Assembly: GCF_015711645.1 (NCBI RefSeq)
Contig: NZ_JABTEX010000002.1
Location: 558,001-622,000, forward strand
DNA length: 64,000 bases
Origin: Planomonospora sp. ID82291
GTDB taxonomy: Bacteria > Actinomycetota > Actinomycetes > Streptosporangiales > Streptosporangiaceae
Direction of reading: 5' to 3'
Shown here: positions 1 through 9,094 of the stretch, piece after piece
Layout of the letters: every line of letters begins with the position of its first letter
Position numbering within the stretch: position 1 is the first letter of the stretch
Program-made: the position numbers and the translations under genes
Notes under the pieces: model-generated
Seen by the model: only the letters and a program-made list of their open reading frames with translations
Told to the model about the DNA's origin: nothing
Databases searched by the model: none

Positions 1-131
1 TCGCGTGGACGGGTTCGGTCGCGGTCGGGGCGGGCCACAGCGGAGCGGACGACATGTGATGAGCCTACCGAGGCCGGTCCGCCGGGCGGGAAACGCCATG
101 GGCGGTGGAGAACAGGGTGTCGGACGCGAGC

Positions 132-187
132 CGGACGGCGGAGGCGGGACCGGACGGCGGAGGCGGGACCGGACGGCGGGGGCGGGA
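132..187. repeat. 19-bp tandem repeat, about 2.9 copies
   Basis: The unit CGGACGGCGGAGGCGGGAC occurs at 132-150 and 151-169, with a third copy from 170 that carries one substitution and is truncated. It lies in the non-coding stretch 1-235 ahead of the first gene. Nothing else recognisable is seen in that stretch. Confidence 0.85.
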
Positions 188-235
188 GGGGCGTCCGGGA
201 GGCGGCGGAGGCGCGGGAGGTGGCAGAGTGGGGAC

Positions 236-988
236 ATGTGCGGAAGATTCGCGTCTGCGCGCGGCAAGCAGCGGCTGCTGGAGGAGTTCGAGGTCGAGGT
301 CGACGGGGCCGCGGACTCCGAGCTCCGGCCCGACTACAACGTCGCGCCGACCAAACCGGTCTACACCGTGCTCAGCCGGGTGCCGAAGGCCGGCGTCGAG
401 GGTGGCGCCGAGAACGGCCGGGCGGTGCGCCAGCTCCGCGTCATGCGCTGGGGGCTGGTCCCGTCCTGGGCGAAGGACCCGTCGATCGGCTCCAAGATGA
501 TCAACGCGCGGGTGGAGACCGTGGCGGAGAAGCCCTCGTTCCGCAGGGCGTTCAAGGAGCGCCGGTGCCTGGTCCCTGCCGACGGCTACTACGAGTGGAC
601 CGTGCTGGAGGAGACCGACGCCCGGGGCAGGCCGAAGAAGCAGCCGCACTACATCCGGCCGGCGGACGGCGGGATCATGGCGATGGCGGGGCTGTACGAG
701 TTCTGGCGGGACCGGGGCAGGCCCGACGACGACCCGGACGCCTGGCTCGTGACGTGCACGGTCCTGACCACCTCCGCGGTCGACGCGGCGGGCAGGGTGC
801 ACGACCGCATGCCGATGCTGATCGAGCGCGACCGGTGGGGCGAGTGGCTCGATCCCGGGGTGCCCGACGCGCAGGGGTTCCTCATCCCGGCCGGCTCGAC
901 GGGCCTGGTGACCCATCCCGTCTCCACCGCGGTGAACTCGGTCCGCAACAACGGACCCGAACTGATCGAGCCGCTGCCGGAGGGGTGA
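236..988 (+). CDS. SOS response-associated peptidase, HMCES/YedK family
   Basis: Family members form a covalent thiazolidine link between Cys2 and an abasic site in single-stranded DNA and can remove their own Met1; they protect AP sites at replication forks. The 250-aa protein starts MCGRF, so Cys2 is exposed after methionine removal, which fixes the start at this ATG although the frame is open upstream. The conserved NARVET, GYYEW and HDRMP motifs, which carry the DNA-binding and catalytic Asn, Glu and His, are all present, and the length is normal. No LexA-type box is visible in the 235 bases upstream, so the SOS link is by family only. Confidence 0.93.
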   Translation: MCGRFASARGKQRLLEEFEVEVDGAADSELRPDYNVAPTKPVYTVLSRVPKAGVEGGAENGRAVRQLRVMRWGLVPSWAKDPSIGSKMINARVETVAEKPSFRRAFKERRCLVPADGYYEWTVLEETDARGRPKKQPHYIRPADGGIMAMAGLYEFWRDRGRPDDDPDAWLVTCTVLTTSAVDAAGRVHDRMPMLIERDRWGEWLDPGVPDAQGFLIPAGSTGLVTHPVSTAVNSVRNNGPELIEPLPEG

Positions 989-1196
989 GGACAGGATCCG
1001 GCGCCGTCGGGGAGAACGGCTGGTGACCGGTGTAAGAAGCGCGCCGAGCGGGCATCCGGTGAGGAAAGCGAATCCTCCGGCCGAACCTCCGCGGTGACGC
1101 GGTACGGCGACGCCGGAGATCCCACCCCCTCGTGCCCGGCGGGAGATCCGGGGAATCCCGCCGAAGGCCGCCCCCACGTCCCGGAGGTGCGGGTCC

Positions 1197-1529
1197 GTGA
1201 ACGACGCGACCGCGCGTGTGCGCCTGGAGAGCATGCTCAGCGAACTCGACCGCTCCATCGGCATCCTGCGGGGGGATCCCGCGAGCCCGCGCGACCGCTC
1301 GGCGGCGGACGCCGGGTCCGACCTGGTCGACGCGGACCGCAACCAGGCCATGCTGGAGGTGGCCGCCCGGCACCGCCGTTCGGTCCTGGAGGCGCTCCGA
1401 CGGATCGACGACGGCTGCTACGGCCTGTGCGTGGACTGCGGCCGGTCCGTGCCGGAGGGCAGGCTGGAGGCACGGCCCGAGGCCTCCCGGTGCGTGGAGT
1501 GCCAGTCCCGGAGGGAGCGCCGCCGCTGA
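1197..1529 (+). CDS. TraR/DksA-type C4 zinc-finger protein
   Basis: A 110-aa protein with the DksA/TraR C-terminal zinc finger: CYGLCVDCG, then RLEARPEA, then CVECQ. The N-terminal half is helical and short, closer to actinobacterial DksA-like proteins than to E. coli DksA, whose long coiled-coil tip acts in the RNA polymerase secondary channel. The GTG start follows a GGAGGTG ribosome site. A role in transcription via RNA polymerase is inferred from the family. The 208-base gap upstream shows no other gene. Confidence 0.85.
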   Translation: MNDATARVRLESMLSELDRSIGILRGDPASPRDRSAADAGSDLVDADRNQAMLEVAARHRRSVLEALRRIDDGCYGLCVDCGRSVPEGRLEARPEASRCVECQSRRERRR

Positions 1530-1588
1530 CCCGCCGCATCCGCCGCAGATCCGGCCGACCCGGCGGGTCCGGCGGGTCCGGCGGGTGC

Positions 1589-2332
1589 TCAGACCCGCCG
1601 GGCGCTGGCGACCAGGTGGATGCCCACGGTGTCGTCGTCGTCCGGGTGGGCCTCCAACTCGGTGCGGACCAGCCAGTTCAGCGCGCGGGAGTCGGAGGCC
1701 AGGACGTGGTCGACCGTCGAGGGGGACAGCACGGTGCGGGGCCGTATCCACTCGACCTCCAGCCCCGCGTCGGTGAGCAGCTCGCGCAGCTGGGCGCTGC
1801 TGAAGCAGCGGGTGATGCTCCCGTCGGGCCAGGGCACGAGCATGACCTCGCTGGTCTGACGCAGGTGGGCCCAGTAGTTCTGCTCGGCGAGGATCGCCAT
1901 CCCCAGGACCAGGGAGTCGACGCAGACCAGCGCCCGCCCGCCGGGTCGCAGCACCCGGGCGACGTCGCCGATCGCGGACTCGGCCATGAGCTCCAGGGAC
2001 ATCGACCGATCCTCGGCGAGCACGGCGTCGACGCTGCCGTCGGGCAGGAAGCGCAGGTCGTCGGCGCGGACCTGGCGGACCCGCTCGGCGTCGCGCAGGA
2101 CGGGCTGGCCCTCCGCCACCGCCCGGCGGAAGTCGACCACCTCGATCACCCGGTGCCCGGCCCGGGCCGCCTGCGCGGACCAGCGGCCCTGACCGCGGGA
2201 GAGGTCGAGGACGACGGAGGGGCTCCGGGGGAGCCAGCGGTTCAGCTGCTCGGCGACGACCGCGCGGTAAAAGGTCCAGTACGGCCCGAGCGTTCCTGAG
2301 CCGTTCAGCTCTTCGGCCGGGATGGGCAGCAC
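1589..2332 (-). CDS. class I SAM-dependent methyltransferase-like protein
   Basis: A 247-aa protein with a Rossmann-type methyltransferase layout. A motif-I-like VVLDLSRGQGRW loop is followed by an acidic strand end (EVVDF), then RVLRPGGRALVCVD resembling motif III. Substrate unknown. The frame stays open far upstream across sigR, but homology-like sequence begins only near residue 1 of this call, so the GTG at 2332 is the best start. It is divergent from sigR and shares the 165-base intergenic region holding the SigR promoter. Confidence 0.72.
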   Translation of the reverse strand: MLPIPAEELNGSGTLGPYWTFYRAVVAEQLNRWLPRSPSVVLDLSRGQGRWSAQAARAGHRVIEVVDFRRAVAEGQPVLRDAERVRQVRADDLRFLPDGSVDAVLAEDRSMSLELMAESAIGDVARVLRPGGRALVCVDSLVLGMAILAEQNYWAHLRQTSEVMLVPWPDGSITRCFSSAQLRELLTDAGLEVEWIRPRTVLSPSTVDHVLASDSRALNWLVRTELEAHPDDDDTVGIHLVASARRV

Positions 2333-2428
2333 AAGCGGCTCCTGGCGTCGGGGGTCCGGTGGTCTGAAGCTACCTGCCGGTACGTATCTTTTTCCCCGTA
2401 CCGGTTCGTTCGTCACCTTCCATAGTGA

Positions 2429-2456
2429 GGGAACAGACGACCGGACGGGCGTGTTG
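2429..2456 (+). promoter_or_regulatory. SigR-type -35/-10 promoter of sigR
   Basis: GGGAAC (2429-2434), exactly 18 bases, then GTTG (2453-2456). This matches the actinobacterial SigR/SigH consensus GGAAT-N18-GTT. It lies about 40 bases upstream of the long sigR start, as expected for oxidative autoregulation of sigR. Confidence 0.85.
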
Positions 2457-2497
2457 CCAACGAACAGCGCACACCCTTCCGGGAGGTTGGCAAGCGA

Positions 2498-3220
2498 ATG
2501 CTCGCACTGATCGAACCCGTCGCCCGCCCCGGTGACCGGGCCTTCCCTGACGAGCGGGTATCCTCCGCTCAGTACGGTGTCCCGCGTGAGCCGGACTCCG
2601 GAGATCCTAAGGGGGTGGGTCCGGTCCCTGCGACAGATGCGGAGACTCTGGAACAGCGGAGCGAGCGGTTCGAGCGGGACGTGATGCCCTACCTCGACCA
2701 GCTCTACTCCGCCGCGCTCCGGATGACCAGGAACCCCGCGGATGCGGAGGACCTCCTCCAGGAGACCTTCGCCAAGGCCTTCGCCTCCTTCCACCAGTTC
2801 CAGGAGGGCACCAACCTCAAGGCCTGGCTCTACCGCATCCTCACCAACACCTTCATCAACAGCTACCGCAAGAAGCAGCGCGAGCCCAAGCAGGCCGGCA
2901 CCGAGGAGATCGAGGACTGGCAGCTGGCGCGGGCGGGGTCGCACACCTCGACGGGCCTGAAGTCCGCCGAGATCGAGGCGCTCGACCACCTTCCGGACAG
3001 CGACGTCAAGGACGCGCTGGCGGCGCTCCCGGAGGACTTCCGGATCGCCGTCTACCTCGCCGACGTCGAGGGCTTCCCCTACAAGGAGATCGCCGAGATC
3101 ATGGGGACCCCCATCGGGACCGTGATGTCGCGGCTCCACCGTGGCCGCCGTCAGCTGCGGACGCAACTCGAGGACTACGCCCGGGAGCGTGGCCTGGTTC
3201 CTGCGGAGGGTGCGAAGTGA
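2498..3220 (+). CDS. sigR: thiol-oxidative-stress ECF sigma factor SigR/SigH
   Basis: ECF sigma factor that directs the disulfide-stress regulon when released from RsrA. Region 2 ([22 protein letters not shown] through [19 protein letters not shown]) and region 4 ([41 protein letters not shown]) are intact. From the ATG at 2498 the protein is 240 aa. An in-frame GTG at 2615 preceded by GGAG gives 201 aa, the usual size. The longer form corresponds to the SigR' idea known from Streptomyces coelicolor, an unstable N-terminally extended isoform made from the induced promoter; here the extension is 39 residues. It overlaps rsrA by 4 bases. Confidence 0.95.
   Translation: MLALIEPVARPGDRAFPDERVSSAQYGVPREPDSGDPKGVGPVPATDAETLEQRSERFERDVMPYLDQLYSAALRMTRNPADAEDLLQETFAKAFASFHQFQEGTNLKAWLYRILTNTFINSYRKKQREPKQAGTEEIEDWQLARAGSHTSTGLKSAEIEALDHLPDSDVKDALAALPEDFRIAVYLADVEGFPYKEIAEIMGTPIGTVMSRLHRGRRQLRTQLEDYARERGLVPAEGAK
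2615..2617 (+). promoter_or_regulatory. alternative internal GTG start of sigR
   Basis: In-frame GTG 39 codons into sigR, with GGAG about 10 bases upstream. It gives a 201-aa sigma factor of standard ECF length. A dual start would yield long and short isoforms. Confidence 0.55.
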
Positions 3221-3483
3221 GCTGTGGAGACCACCACGACACGGACTGCCGCGAGGTCCTGGACAAGGTCTACACCTACCTCGACGGCGAGCTCGGCGAG
3301 GGCGACTGCGCCGACATCCGGCAGCACCTGGACGAATGCGGCCCCTGCCTGCGGGAGTACGGCCTGGACCAGGTGGTCAAGCAGCTGGTGGCCAGGCACT
3401 GCGGCTGCGACGCGGCGCCCGAGGACCTGCGGGCCAGGATCCGCGACCGGATCGACCAGGTCCGCAGCGAGCTGGCGACCTGA
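3217..3483 (+). CDS. rsrA: zinc-binding anti-sigma factor RsrA (redox switch)
   Basis: An 88-aa ZAS-family anti-sigma factor that holds SigR while reduced and zinc-bound and releases it when a disulfide forms. The redox/zinc residues are visible as Cys11, His37, Cys41 and Cys44 (motif HLDECGPC), the same numbering as S. coelicolor RsrA; Cys3 and Cys31 are additional. Its GTG overlaps the sigR stop (GTGA), which indicates translational coupling. At 88 residues it is somewhat shorter than typical RsrA because the C-terminal tail is short. Confidence 0.93.
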   Translation: MSCGDHHDTDCREVLDKVYTYLDGELGEGDCADIRQHLDECGPCLREYGLDQVVKQLVARHCGCDAAPEDLRARIRDRIDQVRSELAT

Positions 3484-3601
3484 CCTCTAGGATCGGCCCT
3501 ACGACAACGGCCGCGCGGGCGCGCCGGTGAGCCCTCCCCGGAAAGGGCGAGGGGTCCCGCACGAGTCCGGCCGCGGCCAGGCAACGAGAACGGGGGTCGG
3601 C

Positions 3602-4552
3602 ATGCGGGTGCTCGTCACCGGAGGAGCCGGGTTCATCGGGTCGCACCTGGTGGACCGGCTGCTGGCGGAGGGTCACGAGGTGGGGGTCGTGGACGACCTG
3701 TCCTCGGGGAGCCGGCGCAACCTGGCCGCCGCCGAGGAGGACCCGCGCTTCGCCCTGTACGAGATGGACGTCCTGGACCCCGCCCTGGCCGGCCTGGCCG
3801 CCGACTTCCGGCCGGAGGTGGTCTGCCACCTCGCCGCTCAGATCAGTGTGCGCAAGAGCGTGGCCGACCCGGTGCGCGACGCCCGGCTCAACGTGGAGGG
3901 CACCGCCGCGGTCCTGTCCGCCGCCTGCCGGGGCGGCACGCGCAAGGTCGTCTTCGCCTCCTCCGTCGCGGTGTACGGCCGCCCCGCGGTCATTCCCGTC
4001 CCCGGGGACGCGGCCACCGACCCGCGCTCGCCGTACGCGGCCTCGAAGCTGAGCGCGGAGATCTACCTCGCGACCTTCAGGGCGCTGCACGGCATCGACT
4101 ACACCACGCTGGTGCTCGCCAATGTCTACGGTCCCCGCCAGTCCCCCGACGGGGAGGCCGGGGTGGTCGCCATCTTCACCGACGCGCTGCTCAACGGGGC
4201 CCCCACCGTGGTGTACGGCGACGGCGCGCAGACCCGCGACTACGTCCACGTCGACGACGTGGTGGACGGCTTCGCCCGCGCGTGCGGAGAGGCGGGCGGC
4301 GGCGGGCGGTTCAACCTGGGCACCGGGGTGCAGACCACGGACCGGGAGCTGCACCGCCTGGTCGCGGCGGCGGCGGGGGCTCCCGACGAGCCGGGGAGCG
4401 CGCCCGCGCGGCTGGGCGACCTGCCGGCGATGGCGGTCGACCCCGCCCCCGCGGGCCGGGCCCTCGGCTGGCGGCCCCGGACGGATCTGGTGACCGGACT
4501 GAAGAACACCGTCGAGTGGGCGAGGAGCCGTTCCGCGGCCCGTCAGGGCTGA
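3602..4552 (+). CDS. NAD-dependent epimerase/dehydratase (UDP-glucose 4-epimerase-like)
   Basis: A 316-aa extended short-chain dehydrogenase/reductase acting on nucleotide sugars. It has an N-terminal Rossmann GGAGFIGSH motif right after the start, the catalytic SPYAASK (Tyr-x3-Lys), and NVYGPRQ and DYVHVDDVV signatures of the GalE/RfbB-like group. The ATG at 3602 is chosen because the Rossmann fold starts immediately after it; the 25 upstream codons look non-coding. The exact substrate (UDP-Glc/Gal versus dTDP or GDP sugars) cannot be decided from sequence alone. Confidence 0.88.
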   Translation: MRVLVTGGAGFIGSHLVDRLLAEGHEVGVVDDLSSGSRRNLAAAEEDPRFALYEMDVLDPALAGLAADFRPEVVCHLAAQISVRKSVADPVRDARLNVEGTAAVLSAACRGGTRKVVFASSVAVYGRPAVIPVPGDAATDPRSPYAASKLSAEIYLATFRALHGIDYTTLVLANVYGPRQSPDGEAGVVAIFTDALLNGAPTVVYGDGAQTRDYVHVDDVVDGFARACGEAGGGGRFNLGTGVQTTDRELHRLVAAAAGAPDEPGSAPARLGDLPAMAVDPAPAGRALGWRPRTDLVTGLKNTVEWARSRSAARQG

Positions 4553-4691
4553 CGGTGGAGCGCGGCGGGCCGGGCCGCAGGCCAACTCCCCGTGCTGGGT
4601 TGGTTACGCTTTGCTTGCGATTACCGGTCGGTCCTGCCGGATCTGATTCGCTTCTGTAGCCTGAGAGGCGAAATCAACGTGGAGGCAGCGC

Positions 4692-4742
4692 ATGTCGAAG
4701 GAAACGGTCAGCCGGGCGCACCCGGGGATCTCCTGGACCTGA
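4692..4742 (+). CDS. 16-codon small ORF upstream of HD-GYP gene
   Basis: ATG with a good GGAGG (4681-4685) seven bases upstream, followed by 16 sense codons (MSKETVSRAHPGISWT) and TGA, ending 24 bases before the HD-GYP gene. The strong ribosome site is the main evidence. It could be a translated leader peptide or chance. No repeated-codon attenuator signature is visible. Confidence 0.4.
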   Translation: MSKETVSRAHPGISWT

Positions 4743-4766
4743 ACACGCGCCCGTAGGACCCCTAGG

Positions 4767-6167
4767 GTGGCCGCATTGCGTGGACTGCCATGGTTTGCCA
4801 AGGTCTACCTTGTCGCCGTGATCGGGACGGCCTTCGGGCTGCTCGCCCACGGCGTGGCCGGGAACAGCAGGATCGAGCAGCTCGAATGGTCCACCCTGCT
4901 GGTGCTGGCCCTGCTGTTCCTGGTGTGCGAGTCGATGCCGACGCTGCTCAGCGTCCGGCAGGCCGCGGTCTCGGTCAGCTTCTCGGCCGCGCTCGCCGCG
5001 GTGGTGCTGGCGGGCCCCGAGGGCGCGGCGCTCGTCGGCATGACGGCCGTGCTCAGCGTGCGCCCCGGACTGCCGCTGGTGAAGCGGTTGTTCAACGGCG
5101 CGCAGTTCGCCCTCTGCGGTTACGTCGCGGGCCGGGTCTACGAGAGCCTGCTCGGCCGGAGCGCCGGGGTGCCGGGCGTCGGAGGCGCCGGGGGCGCGGG
5201 GGGGATCGCGTTCAGCGATCTGATCGTGCCGTTCGCGGGCGCGGCGGCGGTGTTCGTACCGCTGAACTTCGTGCTGATCGCGCTGGTCCTGGCGGCGACC
5301 GGCCAGGCCGACCAGGTGCCGTTGCGGGGGCTGGCCCAGTTCATGGTCTCCTACCTGGGATACGCCACCTTCGGCCTGCTGATCGCCGGGCTCTGGGCGA
5401 CGGTCAACTCGATCGCCGCGGTGCTGGTGCTGATCCCGCTGTTCGTCGCCCGCTGGGCCTTCGGCCAGTACCTCGCCCAGCAGCGCTCCTACGACGCCAC
5501 GATCGCCGCGCTCTGCCAGGCGGTGGAGACGAAGGACTACTACACCCGCGGCCACTGCACCCGCGTCTCCCGCGCCTCCGGGATGATCGCCGAGGAGATC
5601 GGGATGGGCTCGGAGCGGCTGCGGGCGATCCGCTACGCCGGGATGCTCCACGACGTGGGCAAGCTGGGCGTGCCGACGAAGGTCCTGCAGAAGGAGGGGC
5701 CGCTCACCGAGGAGGAGTTCGCCGCCATCCAGCTCCACCCGATGCGGGGACTGGAGATCGTGCGGGGCATCGACTTCCTGGACGAGGCCTTCGCCGGGAT
5801 CATGCACCACCACGAGCGGCAGGACGGCAGAGGCTACCCGATGGGGCTGGCCGGGGACGAGATCCCGGAGTTCGCCCGGATCATCGCGGTGGCCGACGCC
5901 TTCGACGCGATGACCTCCGACCGCTCCTACCGCAACGCGCGGTCGGTCGAGGTCGCCACGGAGGAGCTGCGCAAGAGCGCGGGCGCCCAGTTCGACCCGG
6001 TCATGGTGAACGCCTTCCTGCGCGCCCTGGACCGCCAGGGGTGGGAACCGCCGCGCACGGTCGCGGTCCCGCCGGCGGACACGGCGGAGACCACCACCAA
6101 GGACCACGACGACCCGACCGCCCCGATCCAGGTGGTGTCGGACGTGACCACGGGGACGGAACGATGA
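4767..6167 (+). CDS. membrane HD-GYP domain phosphohydrolase-like protein
   Basis: A 466-aa protein with about 6-7 hydrophobic segments over residues 8-240 and a C-terminal HD-GYP domain. HD lies at residues 295-296 in MLHDVGKLG, MHHHERQDGRGYP around residue 345-358, and VADAFDAMTS after it. HD-GYP proteins hydrolyse cyclic di-GMP or related nucleotides; all metal ligands are present here. Start choice is uncertain: GTG 4767 overlaps a TAGGGT -10-like box (4763-4768), and an in-frame TTG at 4776 sits seven bases after that box, fitting a leaderless start. It overlaps the next gene by 4 bases (ATGA), so the two HD-GYP genes are coupled. Confidence 0.9.
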   Translation: MAALRGLPWFAKVYLVAVIGTAFGLLAHGVAGNSRIEQLEWSTLLVLALLFLVCESMPTLLSVRQAAVSVSFSAALAAVVLAGPEGAALVGMTAVLSVRPGLPLVKRLFNGAQFALCGYVAGRVYESLLGRSAGVPGVGGAGGAGGIAFSDLIVPFAGAAAVFVPLNFVLIALVLAATGQADQVPLRGLAQFMVSYLGYATFGLLIAGLWATVNSIAAVLVLIPLFVARWAFGQYLAQQRSYDATIAALCQAVETKDYYTRGHCTRVSRASGMIAEEIGMGSERLRAIRYAGMLHDVGKLGVPTKVLQKEGPLTEEEFAAIQLHPMRGLEIVRGIDFLDEAFAGIMHHHERQDGRGYPMGLAGDEIPEFARIIAVADAFDAMTSDRSYRNARSVEVATEELRKSAGAQFDPVMVNAFLRALDRQGWEPPRTVAVPPADTAETTTKDHDDPTAPIQVVSDVTTGTER

Positions 6168-7444
6168 CGGGCACGGCCGCTCTCACGGCCACGCGGGCGT
6201 TCCGCCGACTCGACTCCGGGCAGGTCCTGCTCATCTCCGCCGCAGGTCTGATGGCGCTGGCGGGGGTGGCGTACACGGCGGCGGTGGGGCTGGTCCAGGC
6301 CGAGTTCGCCATCGGGTTCGGCGCGTTGATCGCGGCGGGGGAGCTGGCCAGGCTCACCATGCCGGGCAACCGGGAGGTGGCGCCGATCGGAGCCGCCGCG
6401 GCGCTCGGCTACACCCTGCTGCTGGACGTGGGGACCACCCGGGCGGGACACCCCGCGCTGCAGGTCGTCGCGGTGACGGCGGTCGGGATGGTGGCCGGGG
6501 CGCTGCCCCACCTGGCGGTCGGGCGCCCGCCGCAGCTCGACGCGCTGGCCCGGCGGCTGCTCACCGGCTCCCTGCTGGCGATCGCCTACCGTCCGCTCGC
6601 CGAGCCGCTCCACCGGACGACCCTCCCGCCCGACGGGAGCTGGACGCCGGCGCTGGGCGTGATGGCCGTGCTGATCCTGGTGACGGTGCTGGTGGACGTG
6701 CTGCTGGCGGCCGTCCTCCGGGCCGAGCAGGTGCGCGCCGCGTTCGCGGTGGCCGTCCGCGACGAGCTGCGGATGGCCGCCCCGCTGGGCGCCGCGGTGG
6801 CGGCCTCCGGCGTCCTGCTGGCGCTGGCCGCGCACAGCATGGCCATGGCGGCGCTGCTGGTCTTCGCCGCCCCGCTGCTGGTGACCCAGGTGGCGTTCCG
6901 CAAGTACGCCGGGATCCGGGCCACCTACCTGCAGACCGTACGGGCGCTGTCGCAGGTGACGGAGGTGGCCGGCTACGTCGAGCCGGGGCACTCGCGCCGG
7001 GTGAGCCGCCTGTCGGTCGCCGCGGGGCGGGAGCTGGGCATGGCGGAGCCCGAGCTGCTGGAGCTGGAGTACGCCGCGCTCATGCACGACATCGGCCAGC
7101 TCTCGCTCCGTGACCCGATCCCCGGCGGCGCGACCGTGCTCACCGACCCGGAGCAGGCGCACCGCATCGCCGAGCTGGGTGCCGAGGTGATCCGGCAGAC
7201 GGGGGTGCTGGACCGGGTGGCGGAGATCGTCCGCCGCCAGTGCGAGCCCTGCGGCGCGGCGCCACCGCCGTCGAGCCGCATCATCAAGGCCGCCAACGCC
7301 TACGACGACCTGGTCGGCGGCTCCACCGACCGCGATCGGGCGGGGGCCGCGCTGGAACGGCTCCGCCTCGGCTCCGGGGTGGAGTACGACCCGGCCGTCG
7401 TCGAGGCGCTGGCCCGGGTCACCGGGCGCCTGGCCCGTTACTGA
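6164..7444 (+). CDS. membrane HD-GYP paralogue with degenerate active site
   Basis: A 426-aa paralogue of the preceding gene: hydrophobic N-terminal half with several membrane segments, then an HD domain. MHDIGQLS is kept (His308-Asp309), and GHSRRVSR matches the GHCTRVSR of its neighbour. The HHHExxDGxGYP segment is replaced by RRQCEPCGAAPPPSSR, so the GYP motif and several metal ligands are missing. It is probably a regulatory or dimerisation partner rather than an active phosphodiesterase; that is inference. It is translationally coupled to the upstream gene. Confidence 0.85.
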   Translation: MTGTAALTATRAFRRLDSGQVLLISAAGLMALAGVAYTAAVGLVQAEFAIGFGALIAAGELARLTMPGNREVAPIGAAAALGYTLLLDVGTTRAGHPALQVVAVTAVGMVAGALPHLAVGRPPQLDALARRLLTGSLLAIAYRPLAEPLHRTTLPPDGSWTPALGVMAVLILVTVLVDVLLAAVLRAEQVRAAFAVAVRDELRMAAPLGAAVAASGVLLALAAHSMAMAALLVFAAPLLVTQVAFRKYAGIRATYLQTVRALSQVTEVAGYVEPGHSRRVSRLSVAAGRELGMAEPELLELEYAALMHDIGQLSLRDPIPGGATVLTDPEQAHRIAELGAEVIRQTGVLDRVAEIVRRQCEPCGAAPPPSSRIIKAANAYDDLVGGSTDRDRAGAALERLRLGSGVEYDPAVVEALARVTGRLARY

Positions 7445-7615
7445 TCCGCTGCGGATCCGCTCGTGAGGTGCGTCTTCACGGCTTGTCGCGCCGGGATTTC
7501 CCGCCCCGCGCGTTGTAAGTTTCCTACAGTTCGCGCTGCTGTGATCAGTGGCGTCGGGCGAAAGGCTGTGCCGAGATCTCGGCCATAGGGTGGAGCGGTC
7601 GAAAGGGGCCACTAC

Positions 7616-8956
7616 GTGTTCGAGTCTGTCCTGGTCGCGAACCGAGGCGAAATCGCCCGGCGCGTCATCCGTACGGTCCGCCGCATGGGGGCGAGGGCCA
7701 TCGCGGTGTACTCCGAGGCCGACGCGGACCTGCCGTTCGTGAAGGAGGCCGACGAGGCGATCCTGTTGGGTCCCGCCAATCCGGTGCAGAGCTACCTCGA
7801 TGCGGACAAGGTGATCGAGGCCGCCCGCGCGTCGGGTGCGCAGGCGGTCCACCCCGGATACGGCTTCTTCTCCGAGAACGCGGACTTCGCACGCGCCGTG
7901 ATCGACGCGGGGCTGGTCTGGATCGGTCCCGCGCCCGAGGCGATCGAGCGGATGGGCGACAAGATCAACGCCCGCAACCTGATGGAGGCCGCGGGCGTGC
8001 CCGTCGCGGCCGGGACCAGGGAGCCGGTCACCGACCTGGAGCAGGCCGCGGCCGCCGCGGCCGGGATCGGCTACCCGGTCATGGTGAAGACGGCCGGTGG
8101 AGGCGGCGGCATCGGGATGGGCGTCGCCCACGACGAAGCGGAGCTGGCCAAGGCCTTCGAGACCGCCGCGCGCGCCGCGGCGCGGTTCGGCGGAGCCGGA
8201 GGGGGCCCCGCGATCCTGCTCGAGCGCTACATCGAGCGCGCCCGCCACGTCGAGGTGCAGATCCTCGGCCTCCCGGACGGCACGGTCGTCGCGCTGGGCG
8301 AGCGGGACTGCTCGGTGCAGCGCCGCCACCAGAAGGTCGTGGAGGAGACGCCCTCTCCCGGCATCACCCCGGAGCTGCGCGCGCGCATGCTGGCCGCGGC
8401 CGTACGGGCGGGCGAGGCCGTCGGCTACCTCGGAGCCGGGACGGTGGAGTGCCTGGTCGACGCGGACGCGCAGGATTTCGTGTTCCTGGAGATGAACACC
8501 CGGCTCCAGGTCGAGCATCCCGTCACCGAGCTGGTCACCGGGGTGGACCTGGTGGAGCAGCAGCTGCGGATCGCCGCGGGCGAGGCGGTGGACCTGCGGG
8601 CGGCCCCCGCCGGGCACGCGATCGAGTTCCGGGTCTACGCCGAGGACCCCAAGCGGTTCTTCCCCGGCCCCGGGAAGATCGACGTGTGGGAGGAGCCGTC
8701 CGGGGAGGGCGTGCGGATCGACTCCGGCTACGCCGCCGGCAACACGGTCACGCCGTTCTACGACCCGCTCATGGCCAAGCTGTGCGTCTTCGGCCGGACG
8801 CGGGACGAGGCCCTGGAGCGTGCCCGCAAGGCGGTGGCGGGCTTCCTCGTCGAGGGTCCCAAGAACAACCTGCCGTTCTGCGCCGAGCTGCTGGAGCATC
8901 CCGAGTTCGTCTCCGGCGACTACGACACCGGACTGGTGTCCCGCATGAGGGCCTGA
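7616..8956 (+). CDS. biotin carboxylase subunit of an acyl-CoA carboxylase
   Basis: A 446-aa ATP-grasp enzyme that carboxylates biotin on a carrier protein using ATP and bicarbonate. Visible are the N-terminal VLVANRGEIARRV, the glycine-rich ATP loop KTAGGGGGIGM, the ExxxxxxRHVEVQILG segment, and FLEMNTRLQVEHPVTE. It lacks a fused biotinyl domain, so it needs a separate carrier; the 70-aa biotinyl protein at 9095 lies 138 bases downstream and is the obvious candidate. The GTG start has AAAGGGG upstream. No carboxyltransferase subunit is in the window. Confidence 0.94.
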   Translation: MFESVLVANRGEIARRVIRTVRRMGARAIAVYSEADADLPFVKEADEAILLGPANPVQSYLDADKVIEAARASGAQAVHPGYGFFSENADFARAVIDAGLVWIGPAPEAIERMGDKINARNLMEAAGVPVAAGTREPVTDLEQAAAAAAGIGYPVMVKTAGGGGGIGMGVAHDEAELAKAFETAARAAARFGGAGGGPAILLERYIERARHVEVQILGLPDGTVVALGERDCSVQRRHQKVVEETPSPGITPELRARMLAAAVRAGEAVGYLGAGTVECLVDADAQDFVFLEMNTRLQVEHPVTELVTGVDLVEQQLRIAAGEAVDLRAAPAGHAIEFRVYAEDPKRFFPGPGKIDVWEEPSGEGVRIDSGYAAGNTVTPFYDPLMAKLCVFGRTRDEALERARKAVAGFLVEGPKNNLPFCAELLEHPEFVSGDYDTGLVSRMRA

Positions 8957-9094
8957 TCGTTCTGGCACAGTGGGAAGGCGCGGGCGGCGGGCCGGGCACG
9001 GGGGGACGGGCGCGTACGGCGCGGCATGACTCGTGCGGCCGGCGGAGGCCGGAGCGAGCACGATCGTTGACAGTGACAGTGATGGGAGTTCCCG

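Noticed and set aside
5927-9061. 1044-codon open frame on the minus strand
   Set aside because: Runs antisense to the HD-GYP and biotin carboxylase genes, whose motifs are unambiguous; composition is that of a shadow frame.
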